Below are positions 1-8,398 of a stretch of DNA of 35,000 nt, one piece after another (position 1 is the stretch's first letter; each line of letters begins with the position of its first letter). The position numbers and the translations under genes are program-made. The DNA is from Cristatella mucedo. Lineage: Eukaryota; Bryozoa; Phylactolaemata; Cristatellidae. The stretch is from the NCBI GenBank assembly GCA_009760855.2, contig WPIO01000056.1:555001-590000 (forward strand), given 5' to 3'. Below the pieces are notes generated by a model. It made no database searches. It saw only the letters and a program-made list of their open reading frames with translations, and was not told the DNA's origin.

Positions 1-2
1 TT

Positions 3-395
3 ATCAATTACTTTAGAATTACAAAATGAAGAATATACTCATTGTAAACATCACACTTTTTATGTAAATAATGTTAGTACTGATGATTGTTATTGTGATA
101 AAGATAAAACATCTTGGAAAGGAAAATATGATTATGAGAGAACTTAAAGAATTAGGAGTTCCAGAAATTACAGTAACAGATTATGATAGTAAAGATAATG
201 ATGTTTGTGATTGTATGTTTCCAAGGTGTGGCCATGAGGATCCATTCTTTTCAAAAAAACCTTGGAGATAAAAAGAAATTAAATAATTATAGGAAAACGG
301 CAGATCAAAGAAAAAAATTTGTTCTTCAAAGATATGATGAGGTAGTTGCATATGATATCAAAGTTAGATCATGTCTAACAAATTTAAAAGAGTGA
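3..395 (+). pseudogene. Broken viral ORF of unknown function, Cys/His-containing
   Basis: Three overlapping open frames in the same direction (about 3-150, 132-271, 255-395) look like one protein split by two small indels, the second near the A run at 259-265. The middle part has a Cys/His-rich patch with CDCMFPRCGHED, which might bind metal. The last part is basic and helical (LNNYRKTADQRKKF). It ends at 395, overlapping the start of the next gene. I do not recognise the family. Its place inside the viral block and its matching base composition make a viral origin likely. The 5' end may lie to the left of the window. Confidence 0.35.
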
Positions 396-699
396 GATTT
401 ATAAATAAAATGTTAAATATACTAGTAGCTTTAGGAGTTGCAGTTTCTACAACACGTGTTCACACACATCCTGAAATAACTAATGCTGTCACAGCTTTCT
501 CAGCACTAACAGCAATGCTAATGGCAGTTGATGGTGTTTTAGTTGAAATAGATAAAAGAAAAAGATTTACTCTTGATTTTAACACACAGTTTATTTCAAA
601 AATAACAGATGCTTTATCTGATTAAGTAGTTACGAAAGAAGAGTTTGAAGAAATTATAGCAGAGCGTTCACAAAGAGCAACTACTCCTCCTGTTTAATT
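371..699 (+). pseudogene. Small viral membrane-protein candidate with one premature stop
   Basis: An open frame starting at 371 (or at the in-frame Met at 410, which follows TTATAAATAAA) runs to a TAA at 623-625. It then continues in the same frame to a second stop at 697-699 with clearly protein-like sequence (VTKEEFEEIIAERS). I therefore read the first stop as a disabling mutation. A hydrophobic stretch follows residue 14 (MLNILVALGVAV) and another lies around residues 40-56, which suggests one or two membrane segments. The C-terminus is acidic and helical. The 3' end overlaps the integrase end convergently by about 19 bases. The function is unknown; small membrane proteins are common in Polinton-like viruses, but no named family is recognised. 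Confidence 0.5.
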
Positions 700-1569
700 A
701 CTAGCAACTCCTCTCTAACAAAACTCCTTTTAACATCAACTATCCAAAACCGCGCCGGTTGTTTTTTCAATACCATTATTCTAACAATAGTATGTTTAGT
801 TAAACTCCATATAGGATCTGTAGCTCTTCTTCTTTTTTCATCTTCTCCTTCACCTGGTCCTAGTAAATATCTAACAGTTGTTCAAGTTCTAATAATTTTT
901 CCTGTTTTCCTACTTTCCTATGATATTTTGGCATATTCAGTTTTACTGATTCCTTATTTATCGCCTGTCCAGGTTCTTCACCCATTGATCTTGTAACGCT
1001 ATTATTTAGATAATCAATAATCTTTGGTAAATTATAAATCCATTCTTTATTTCTAGTGTAATCTCCATTACTAATGTTTTCTAATTCCTTCTCATATTGT
1101 GCAATAAAGGCTCTTTCTTGCTGCTACAGTTCTGTTCATTCTTTCAACAAGTGCAATACTCTTTTTACTAGTAGCTTCTATAACTTGTGTCTCATGTCTT
1201 TTCATTTCTTTCATGAACTCTCCCTTTAAATTCACTTCCAGGATCTACTGTTATCTTCTTTGGCCATTTCAATAAACTTTTTGTATAAATATCTGTTATG
1301 GCTTGTGTTACTTTTTTTTAGAAGACTTTGTTTTTAAGTGGTCTTGAGTCTTTATATCTGCTAGCAACATCAATAACACTCAAAGCATATTTGTATCCAG
1401 AATCATTCGGCATATATAAAATGTCTGCTCGATGATTTTCATTCGGTTCAACAGTAATTAAGAAACCTGTTGGAATTACCTTTGGTCTTGATGTGAATAT
1501 CTGGCTTATATCTGAATCTGAATTAAATTTCCCTTCCTTTTTTCTTTCATTTAGAGTTAAAAATGACAT
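681..1569 (-). pseudogene. rve (retroviral-type) integrase of Polinton/adintovirus class, frameshifted
   Basis: The enzyme would join the linear viral DNA to host DNA. The N-terminal open frame (1318-1569) carries the RNase H-fold start with catalytic Asp in ADILYMP, followed by YKYALSVIDVASRY and the PLKNK motif. The second catalytic Asp lies in ITVDPGSEFKG and the Glu in ALVERMNRT. They are about 33-34 residues apart once indels are allowed for, fitting a DD(35)E core. The C-terminal frame has RRRATDPIWS and FVREELLV, which I know from adintovirus and Polinton integrases. At least four frameshifts break it, near 1315 (A8 run), 1222, 1130 and 880, so it cannot make a full protein as read. 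An N-terminal HHCC zinc domain is not visible. The start is the ATG at 1569, preceded by CTATAGA. Confidence 0.88.
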
Positions 1570-1578
1570 TCTATAGAA
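1570..1578. promoter_or_regulatory. 9-bp divergent start region with palindromic CTATAG
   Basis: Only nine bases separate the minus-strand integrase ATG (1567-1569) from the plus-strand zinc-protein ATG (1579-1581). Their centre is the palindrome CTATAG (1571-1576). The same TATAG-type motif sits just before most other start codons of the element, so this site may serve both directions. Confidence 0.5.
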
Positions 1579-2025
1579 ATGGAAATATTTTGTGATACTT
1601 TTTCGACATCATTTAGTGAACTTGAATGCTTAGAGTCAGGTCATCCAGTTTGCAAAAAGGTTAAACGAAGGCCAAAGTTAAAGTATGAAATGCGTTGCGA
1701 TATCTGCGATTTAGATAGTACAGAAACAGAATTTGATTGTGGTATTTTAAAAAACAACAAAATAATCATTTGTGCAGATTGTTATTACGCAAAGAATAAG
1801 TATTCTAAACAAAGACCAACAAAGATATACTGTCGAGCAAAGAAACACTTTTAAAAAAGGTGTTCCGAGCTATTCTGTAATCATCATTGTTTAGAACACG
1901 AATCAATAATGCATATCGCAAAACTATTTCCGCTAGTAAAAGGTAAACGTAAATCAACTAAATTAAAAGAATTAATTATCCTACTAGTCCATTTATATTT
2001 TTCAGGTACTTATCTAAGAAATTAA
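1579..2025 (+). pseudogene. Multi-zinc-finger viral protein with one premature stop
   Basis: The frame opens right after CTATAGAA, runs to a TAA at 1852-1854, and then continues in the same frame to 2023-2025, giving about 148 codons. Cys pairs CDIC (about residue 40) and CADC (about residue 64) flank a short loop. Beyond the stop a dense Cys/His cluster follows (CSELFCNHHCLEH), so two zinc sites are plausible. The C-terminus is basic and then hydrophobic (KELIILLVHLYF). The single in-frame stop with coding-like sequence on both sides indicates a lesion. It overlaps the 3' end of the convergent fibre gene by 12 bases. It starts MEIFC, like the second zinc protein at 10314 (MEIYC), though the rest differs. 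Role unknown; nucleic-acid or ubiquitin-related zinc proteins are possible. Confidence 0.6.
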
Positions 2026-2819
2026 TAGATTAACTTTCATATTTCCTAGGTTATCAACATAATAATATTCTATCGGAATTCTTGTAAAGTATGCATAATA
2101 CTTAAAATCAGTTCCAGTCTGTGAAGTATTTATAGCTCGTATATCACCTGATAGTATTGTCATATCGCTGCTAGGTTATTAGTGGAGGACTATTCTTATT
2201 TGACCAAGAATATGCAGTAGAAATATTAATAACATAATTCATTGCCCTATGATTAAATGTAAGTACAATGACTTCTGTTATTTTTTTTAACGGTTCTATC
2301 AACATAGGATTTCGTTGCAGCATCTGAAAAATTAACAGGCTAAGCAACATTAATTATAGAGTTATTATTCATATTTAAATTTGTCGTAGCAGGAGAATTC
2401 TTCAATATTACATCTCGTTTTAATCCACCATAAGTAACACAAAAAATCATCAGGAAGAATTGTTGGTGTAGTGACACTAGAATTCCAATATGTAGAAGTA
2501 ATAGCAAAACTATTCATATTTAGATCTCCAGCCATTGTATCACCAGATTTATTGATATAGTTTGATAACTAACATTAATAGCATCTGCTAGATCCTGGAT
2601 AACTGGATAACTCCTGGAGCTAGGTTTGTAATAGGCCTGTTTTGCATATTAATAGAAGTACCACTATTTACAATAAAGTTTGCATCTGCAATTTTGTTAC
2701 AGCATCACCATTATTCACAGGATCCATCATATAAATAATTCTATTTCCATTTGCATCAAGGTCTGATAGAATAGAACCATTTATTCTACTAACGTAGTCA
2801 TCACAATGTCTTCGACTCA
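2014..2819 (-). pseudogene. Fibre protein with phage-like shaft repeats, frameshifted
   Basis: This would be a receptor-contacting spike. At least three copies of the phage tail-fibre shaft repeat (pattern L-x-M/A-N-x-N-x-I-x-x-x-x-D-P-V-N-x-x-D-A-x-T-K-x-Y-V-D) can be read in separate frames. The first ends MDPVNNGDAVTK just after the start. The second is centred on SGDTMAGDLNMN. The third contains LNMNNNSIINVA and ends DAATKSYVD. The C-terminal part, about 2014-2180, is beta-rich with many Tyr and may be the knob. Several indels and at least one stop (TAG after INVA) break it. The start at 2819 follows TATATAG. It lies 25 bases from the exonuclease end, in the same direction. Such repeats are known from phages and some Polinton-like viruses. 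Confidence 0.72.
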
Positions 2820-2844
2820 TCTATATATTTATTAATTAAAATTG

Positions 2845-3632
2845 TTATCTATCTATCACTTCTTTAACAATAGGAACTATTCTAGCAAATCTACAAGGAT
2901 CATCTTCTTTAACTACATGAATCAAACATCTTCTTATGTAATACTTCATATCATAACCATTTGCTTTCTTATTATTAAATCTGCCATACTTGCTTATAAT
3001 GTCCGACTCAAAATCAAAATACTTTTCATCTTTAAGTAAAAGCATAAAAATTGGTTCTCCAAGTGGCACATCCAAATCAGTATTAGGAATTCTTACATTA
3101 CCAGCTGCTATGTAATCTAGCGGAGGTTCTTCACAATTCAACCCAGGAACAAAAATCTCAAACTCAGAATAAAAGCATTCACTTAATTTTAAAACGTGTA
3201 AACCAAGTAAACACTGTGCGAGATATTGTTTAGGTATACAATTATCAATAATATTTCTGCTCCATTAACATTTTATTTCTACTAATGTATTGCTGTCTAT
3301 TATTCTATCAGGAGAATATCTGTATACACCATCACTACTAAAACAATCGTTTGCATTATCAAGTTTAACTTTTAGTTTTATTTCTAAAAGCTTAGCAGCA
3401 ATAGGTTCAAATACTTTACCAAACAACATTGGAGGAAATCTCATACTAGAATTATTAGCAATGTATTTTTTTAGTTTTCTATTTGCAATTAATTCTATAT
3501 CAGGTTCAATCTGCTCTCCAAATACTAGATCATTCCCAAGCAAACCTCTGAGTAAACCTCTGAGCCTCCAATATTCAAGGACATTGATTTTTTCCACTCA
3601 TCTGAACCTTGTACAAAATCAAATTTATTCAT
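2845..3632 (-). pseudogene. YqaJ/lambda-type PD-(D/E)xK exonuclease, damaged
   Basis: A viral recombination exonuclease that would resect double-stranded DNA ends. From the ATG at 3632 the N-terminus shows the family opening (VQGSDEWKK then IGGSEV). After a frameshift near 3540-3560 the main frame carries MLFGKVFEPIA and the nuclease core YSPDRIIDSNTLVEIKC, with the catalytic Asp and the E-x-K. An in-frame TAA at 3265-3267 follows EIKC directly. The frame then continues with PKQYLAQCLLGL, the conserved helix after the active site, down to the stop at 2845. The length of about 260 codons fits the family. A 12-bp direct repeat (AAACCTCTGAGT, 3542-3564) lies beside the frameshift. The start follows ATATA. 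Confidence 0.78.
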
Positions 3633-3654
3633 TATATTTGTGGTTTAAATTTTT

Positions 3655-5259
3655 TTAAATGTCAGTTCCATCGTAAACAAATGTTCCTTTACTGCAGGTA
3701 AATGGTGAACCATTACCATTAGAAGTAAGTTCAGCAGTGTTCTCACAGATAGTTAAATATTGAATCATAATGTTTGTAGCAGGGATTGCAGCTTCACCAG
3801 CTCCACCAGCACCAACACTACCAGCATCTGCAGCAGGAGGAATTTGAGAGTTAAACTCAATACTTACATCGAGTTTGGAAGTAATTCTTAGAGGTTCATC
3901 ATTATATTGCAGATCAATTACATAAATTGGGTAAAGAGATAACCACTCAGGAAAAGTAACACCAACTGGTTCTGTAAGGTCATTTAATCCAAGATATTGT
4001 TTTCTAAACTCTATAAAATCTAAATATGCAGTAGAACACTTTCCATCTCTAGGAAAGCTACTGCTAGCAACTGTGGGATATTGTTTTGAACCATTAGCAA
4101 GCACAGTCACATTTGTAACATCAAAATGATTGTATGTGCAAGGATTTCTAGTATAATCATTATATTTGTTTGTGTTTTGTGTAGAAACAATTAACCACCT
4201 AACTTTATCAATAGTATTTTGCACAGATAGAGTTATAGTATACTTTAGACCTTGGTTAAAATTATTTAGTGTCATATTTTCATAACGTCTGACTCTGTAG
4301 TTAAGTCTAATTTTCTTTGCTCTCTCACTTGATACATCTGCAAGTGCTCTTTGAATGCTTTCTTTAGGAGTAACACAAGGAACCATTAGTCTCATCTTTG
4401 ACATACTAACTTTTAATCCAGTCCAAACTCCTTCTCTATTTGCTGCAGCTCCTCCTCTTGATAAAATTGAGTTTGTAGTATTAGCAGCTGCACTTGTTGG
4501 ACCAGTCATAATATCATCAAAATCACTACCGCCGGTGAGTGTCATTTCAAGCGTGAAAGGAATATTATAAAGAATTGTATTCATATCAGCACAAAATCCA
4601 GACAGTCTTGCAAGTAGAAGTGAAATACTAAAAGTTCCAGGATTATCAGCTAAGATATTTGAGAGTCCTCTTCTGTATATAAAACCATTTTTGTTAGAAG
4701 TTGCCAAAGACGCAGGTGGGCTTAGATAAGGATAGCTTAATGCATTGATAGCAAGTCCACCATTGTTGGCACTGGTAGGATAAAAATCCTCAATTGATCC
4801 AGCCTCATCTTTCTTCCATCCAGTTGCAGGTCCTTCTGTTCGGTTGTAATCATTTGGATAAGTGAGATAGCCCATGAGAGTTGAAACACTTTCATGACCC
4901 TCTTTTAATGAATAGCTTTCTATTTCCTCAGCACCAAGTCTAATTCTCATTGAACTAAACATCCATGCTCCAGCATTTTTAACAAGAGCAGCAGCAAGGT
5001 TTTTATTGGGTGCATTATAAGCACCATTAGCAGCAGTCTGGACTTTTAGCTGTCCTTCAAGCAAAAGATAGGCATCAAATAAAACATAGCATAGTTGTTT
5101 TTCACCAGGAACAGTGAATGTTACTAGTTTATTTGCAATATCATCTGTCTCAGTTCCATTGCTTTGATAAAACTCTCTGTAGTGATAATCTTTAATCTTA
5201 TAATTAGGAAAACTAGGATCGCCTAACTTGAGCATAGTGTCAATCGGTGCACTTGCCAT
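3655..5259 (-). CDS. Double jelly-roll major capsid protein
   Basis: This builds the icosahedral shell. The frame is intact. I place the start at the Met at 5259 (MASAPIDTMLKL), giving 534 residues, because TATAGAGAAGAA precedes it. The frame stays open upstream to 5397 but that stretch is not capsid-like. The C-terminal half has the pattern I associate with invertebrate Polinton-like capsid proteins: VRWLIVSTQ, then FDV followed by a QYP segment, YLDFIEFRKQYLG, and YPIYVIDLQYNDEPLR ahead of a final beta-strand region ending about VSIEFNSQIPP. The N-terminus (FPNYKIKDYHYREFYQ) is also typical. The Ala/Gly-rich segment near the C-terminus (ADAGSVGAGGAGEAA) is probably a loop. Its lack of stops contrasts with its neighbours. 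Confidence 0.85.
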   Translation of the reverse strand: MASAPIDTMLKLGDPSFPNYKIKDYHYREFYQSNGTETDDIANKLVTFTVPGEKQLCYVLFDAYLLLEGQLKVQTAANGAYNAPNKNLAAALVKNAGAWMFSSMRIRLGAEEIESYSLKEGHESVSTLMGYLTYPNDYNRTEGPATGWKKDEAGSIEDFYPTSANNGGLAINALSYPYLSPPASLATSNKNGFIYRRGLSNILADNPGTFSISLLLARLSGFCADMNTILYNIPFTLEMTLTGGSDFDDIMTGPTSAAANTTNSILSRGGAAANREGVWTGLKVSMSKMRLMVPCVTPKESIQRALADVSSERAKKIRLNYRVRRYENMTLNNFNQGLKYTITLSVQNTIDKVRWLIVSTQNTNKYNDYTRNPCTYNHFDVTNVTVLANGSKQYPTVASSSFPRDGKCSTAYLDFIEFRKQYLGLNDLTEPVGVTFPEWLSLYPIYVIDLQYNDEPLRITSKLDVSIEFNSQIPPAADAGSVGAGGAGEAAIPATNIMIQYLTICENTAELTSNGNGSPFTCSKGTFVYDGTDI

Positions 5260-5393
5260 TTCTTCTCTATACAAAAAAGTAAAAATGTATTTCTTTTTCT
5301 GAATAAATAAGCCAGCTCCAATTTTTTCATATATCAACCATATCCATCCGCTCTTGGCATTATAGCAGGTACAACAGATTTCTCTTTTATCAC

Positions 5394-5876
5394 TCATTCG
5401 TTTTCTTTGTATGCCTTATCATTTTTCTTTAACGTTTCTGAATAATCTTCAGTTTCAGAATCCTCCATCTTTGCTTTGTATTTCTTTTTGCTTTTTGGTT
5501 TAAGTTTATCAAGCATCGCTCGTTTTATTTCAAGATCCATTTCTTTCATCTTTCTATCATAATCTTCTTTTTTACGTTTCTCTAACTCATACTCAAGTTC
5601 TTTCTTTCTTCTTTCTTTGTCAAGTTTATCATCAAGATCTCTACATTCATTAGCATACTCCTGGTCAATCTTTTCTTTCTTTGTTTGTAGTTCAATTAAT
5701 TTTCTTGCTTGATGCATTGCAATACCTTTATTAGCAATGTTTATACTAAGTCCAGTAAGTCCAGTTAGCACAGGTGCTGCTTTTCCAACGCCATCAATAA
5801 TCTTGTCAAGTACACCAGCACCATGATATTTTCCACCAGTTATCCTACCATGACCCATTCTGGCATAGCTACCCAT
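5394..5876 (-). CDS. Gly-rich, coiled-coil virion protein candidate with adenain-type site
   Basis: An intact 160-residue frame. The N-terminus is Gly/His-rich (MGSYARMGHGRITGGKYHG). It contains ITGG-K, which fits the (M/I/L)xGG-x cleavage rule of adenovirus proteases, and this element encodes such a protease. Residues about 22-53 form a mildly hydrophobic helix-like segment (GVGKAAPVLTGLTGL). Residues about 60-130 are highly charged with a strong coiled-coil appearance (KKEKIDQEYANE, KRKKEDYDRKMKEMD). The C-terminus is Lys/Glu-rich. This layout resembles processed minor capsid or core proteins of adeno-like viruses, but I cannot name a homologue. The start at 5876 follows ATATAGG. Its end overlaps the open upstream extension of the capsid frame. 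Confidence 0.6.
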   Translation of the reverse strand: MGSYARMGHGRITGGKYHGAGVLDKIIDGVGKAAPVLTGLTGLSINIANKGIAMHQARKLIELQTKKEKIDQEYANECRDLDDKLDKERRKKELEYELEKRKKEDYDRKMKEMDLEIKRAMLDKLKPKSKKKYKAKMEDSETEDYSETLKKNDKAYKENE

Positions 5877-5882
5877 CCTATA

Positions 5883-6648
5883 TTATTTCGAAATTTCTAT
5901 TGTAACTATAATATTGGTTATAAATCTACATGATTCCCATCTTGATCAGATAGGCTTATTTTAAGATTAATTATCGAATCTGTTCTAGTATGCAGAAATA
6001 GCACTTTTTTATGTAAATATCTACTCTCTGTCCTGGAGTCAAATCGTTAGTATTTATTACATACAATGAAGAAGATTGATTTAAGGTTTTATTCTCTATA
6101 TAGTTCATGAATGGATTAACAAGATCACAGTCAACACTTATAAATCTTCCACAGTCTCTAAGATTGTTCCATGCTTTATAAGTTCCTAATGGATAAAAGC
6201 TTTTGTTATCTGGGTTACTTGTTGTTTCTTTTAGTTTTGAGTTAAAACCAAGAGTATCGCCTATTGATTTATCATAATCGAATAATACAATATAAGTACC
6301 AAAAACTTTCATAATTATTCTATCATCGTTATCAGCAGTAAATGTTATTCCACCTTTAGATCTAGGTAGGAAAAAATTTCCTGATTGCAGCAGCAATCTA
6401 TTTAAACGAAATACAATTCCAATACTATCATAGTATCCCTAGGGGATCTTTACAAAGTCTGGAAGTGGTGATGATGCTAACCTCTTTAAGTGCAGCTCAT
6501 CATTTACATCACTAACTATTTTAATTGGTTTTTTTGGATAACTAAATTCAATTCGTCGCAAATCAACTTTATTATATTCTGCTCCATTGATTGGTGGAAC
6601 TAGAGTTTTTTAATCTGAACTGCTCGTTCCAGTTATTCTTATAGGCAT
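5883..6648 (-). pseudogene. Beta-rich virion-surface protein family, copy 1 (broken)
   Basis: The first of three tandem relatives. It opens MPIRITGTSSSD and later has LRRIEFSYP, a GYYD motif, GDTLGFNSK, RFISVDCDLVN and SSSLYVINT. Its C-terminal stretch reads ISLSDQDGN and ends TIEISK. Each block has a matching partner in copy 2. Breaks: TAA after SSSD, TAG just before GYYD, and indels near 5985 and 5915. The start at 6648 follows AATATAAGA, and the end lies 6 bases from the next gene. Such a family beside the capsid gene would suit penton, minor capsid or fibre-base proteins; this is inferred from position and beta-rich character only. Confidence 0.62.
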
Positions 6649-6655
6649 TCTTATA

Positions 6656-7512
6656 TTATTTTGAAATTTCTATAGTAGCAACATCAGTAATAATAGTTAT
6701 TACATTCTCATTTTGATCTGTTAAATTTATTTTTATAGAGCTAATGCTAATGCCGTTGATATCTCCTCTTGTAGGTAAAAAGAATACATTTGGAATGTGT
6801 ACATCTACTTTTTCTCCAGGATTTATTTCATCAGTGTGTATTATATATAAAGATGATGATTGTTTTAAGAAACCCTTTCTATATTCAACGTAATTAATTT
6901 CTTGATTAACAAGATCACAGTCAACACTTATCCATCTCACTCCAGAGTTTTCAGGTAGTTGCATTTTGTTCCAAGCCTTATGAGTTCCAGTGAAATCAAT
7001 GGCTTTCTCAATTGCTTCATATGGAGTTTCACCAACCAAATCAGCATCAAACGAACCCTACTGATTTGAATTGAAGCCAAGAGTGTCACCAATAGAATAG
7101 GTAGTTCCAGGTGCATTACTTCCAAGTACTACGACGTAATCATTATAAACTTGTAAAATTATCTTATCATCAGTATCAACACTAAATTTTATTCCGCTAG
7201 ATGGTGTTCTACCTACAACAACATATAGAGCGCCTGCTGCTGATAGGGCAGTATTCAAAGCATTAACAATCTTATTACTTTCGTAATATCCATTAGCAAT
7301 CTGAATAAGTGAATTTGTAGCTGTAAGTCCTGCTTTGTACCAAAGAAAATTATATTTGCATTAGAAGTAACACTCATTACAACTTTATTTGTATAAGTAA
7401 ACTCAACTCTACGCAATCCTATTTTGTTTTAACCAGAATCTGATCCTAATAGGATTGGTGGAACTAAAGTTTTTGTATCTGAACTAGTAGTTCCAGTTAT
7501 TCTTATTGACAT
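6656..7512 (-). pseudogene. Beta-rich virion-surface protein family, copy 2 (broken)
   Basis: The best preserved member. It opens MSIRITGTTSSDTKTLVPP, then LRRVEFTYTN, GYYESNKIV, GDTLGFNSN, RWISVDCDLVN, SSSLYIIHTDE, and ends ISSIKINLTDQNE to TIEISK. About 285 codons. Breaks: TAA near 7427, an indel near 7345, and TAG at 7058-7060. The long final frame (6656-7039) is otherwise clean. The pattern I/A-x-G-Y-Y followed by a short helix with an LN pair is shared with copy 1 and more weakly with copy 3. The start at 7512 follows AATATAAGA, nearly the same bases as in copy 1, so the promoter was duplicated with the gene. The exact virion role is unknown. Confidence 0.65.
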
Positions 7513-7534
7513 TCTTATATTATATCTCAATAAT

Positions 7535-8395
7535 TTACATTACAACAGTAATTTGCTGAGAACCAAAATCTAAGACTTTTAAGTTTTGATCTGTAATTGT
7601 AATCAATATATTAGAAATAGAATCTCCAACAAGATTGCGATATTCAAGAGTATTCGGTTCATATATCATTTTTTCCTAAGGATAGGAATTATAAGCAAAA
7701 CTTCTAAGAGCTTGCATTTCGATATTATTCATATAACTCGTTCCACTAGCAACCAAATTACAGTTTATAAGGATTAAATTCAAATAAGAAACAAAAACTT
7801 CATTCTCTGAAATAATTTTCTCTCCAGGATCTACAACTACTTGCGTGAGTTGTTTTCCAGGAGCTGCACCGTGCATGTATGTAATAGCTAAATGTCTTGT
7901 CTGTTGTACATACACTTCCAGTAAATCCAAGTAATGGAGCTGTGGTAGATTTAACAGCAACAAATGTAAACCCAGCAGGCATAGTAATCCAAGAATTAGA
8001 AGTAGCAGTATCAATGCCTAAAACAAACTTATCATTTCCAGGTTATACAACAGAATTATTTATTGCATCTGCAATACCAATATTTACATCATCAGACACA
8101 GCAGCATATATGCCAGGTGGTATTCTTTATATTCGCTCAGAACCACCTGTAATCCTGTAGACAAAAGTATTATTTGCAGATGTAATGTTTTTAATAGAAT
8201 TAGTTCCGACAAACTTTTTGAGCATACTTTAAACTTTTTATTCTTAAGCTTTATTAGGTTATTGATGTTTACTCTAATAGGATTAGTAGTTCCACTTATA
8301 TTAAAAACGTATCTTTCCTTACCTGCAATGGTATCTTTTTTGATTGACTCAACATTTTTTAGAATATACTTAGCCACAGCAAGAATATCCGACAT
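7535..8395 (-). pseudogene. Beta-rich virion-surface protein family, divergent copy 3 (broken)
   Basis: It opens MSDILAVAKYILKNVESIKK, an extra helical N-terminus, then FNISGTTNPIRVNINNL. A region with IPPGIYAAVSD corresponds to the GYY block of copies 1 and 2. Later come PGEKIISENEVFVSYLNL (compare NPGEKVDVHIPN in copy 2), INCNLVASG, and the terminal ISNILITITDQNLK matching copy 2 ISSIKINLTDQNE. Breaks: indels near 8215 and 7885, TAA within the PPG region and again about 25 residues later, and TAG after YNSYP at 7676. The start at 8395 follows ATATATAGAAA, which overlaps the stop codon of the upstream gene. The C-terminal similarity makes common ancestry with copies 1 and 2 likely; I cannot measure identity here. 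Confidence 0.55.
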
Positions 8396-8398
8396 TTT

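Noticed and set aside
5260-5397. N-terminal extension of the capsid protein up to 5397
   Set aside because: The extra residues are not capsid-like, the Met at 5259 has the element's start motif, and the extension overlaps the end of the upstream gene.
7897-8160. Plus-strand ORF within surface-protein copy 3
   Set aside because: It is a shadow of the minus-strand gene; it has no start motif and no relation to known proteins.
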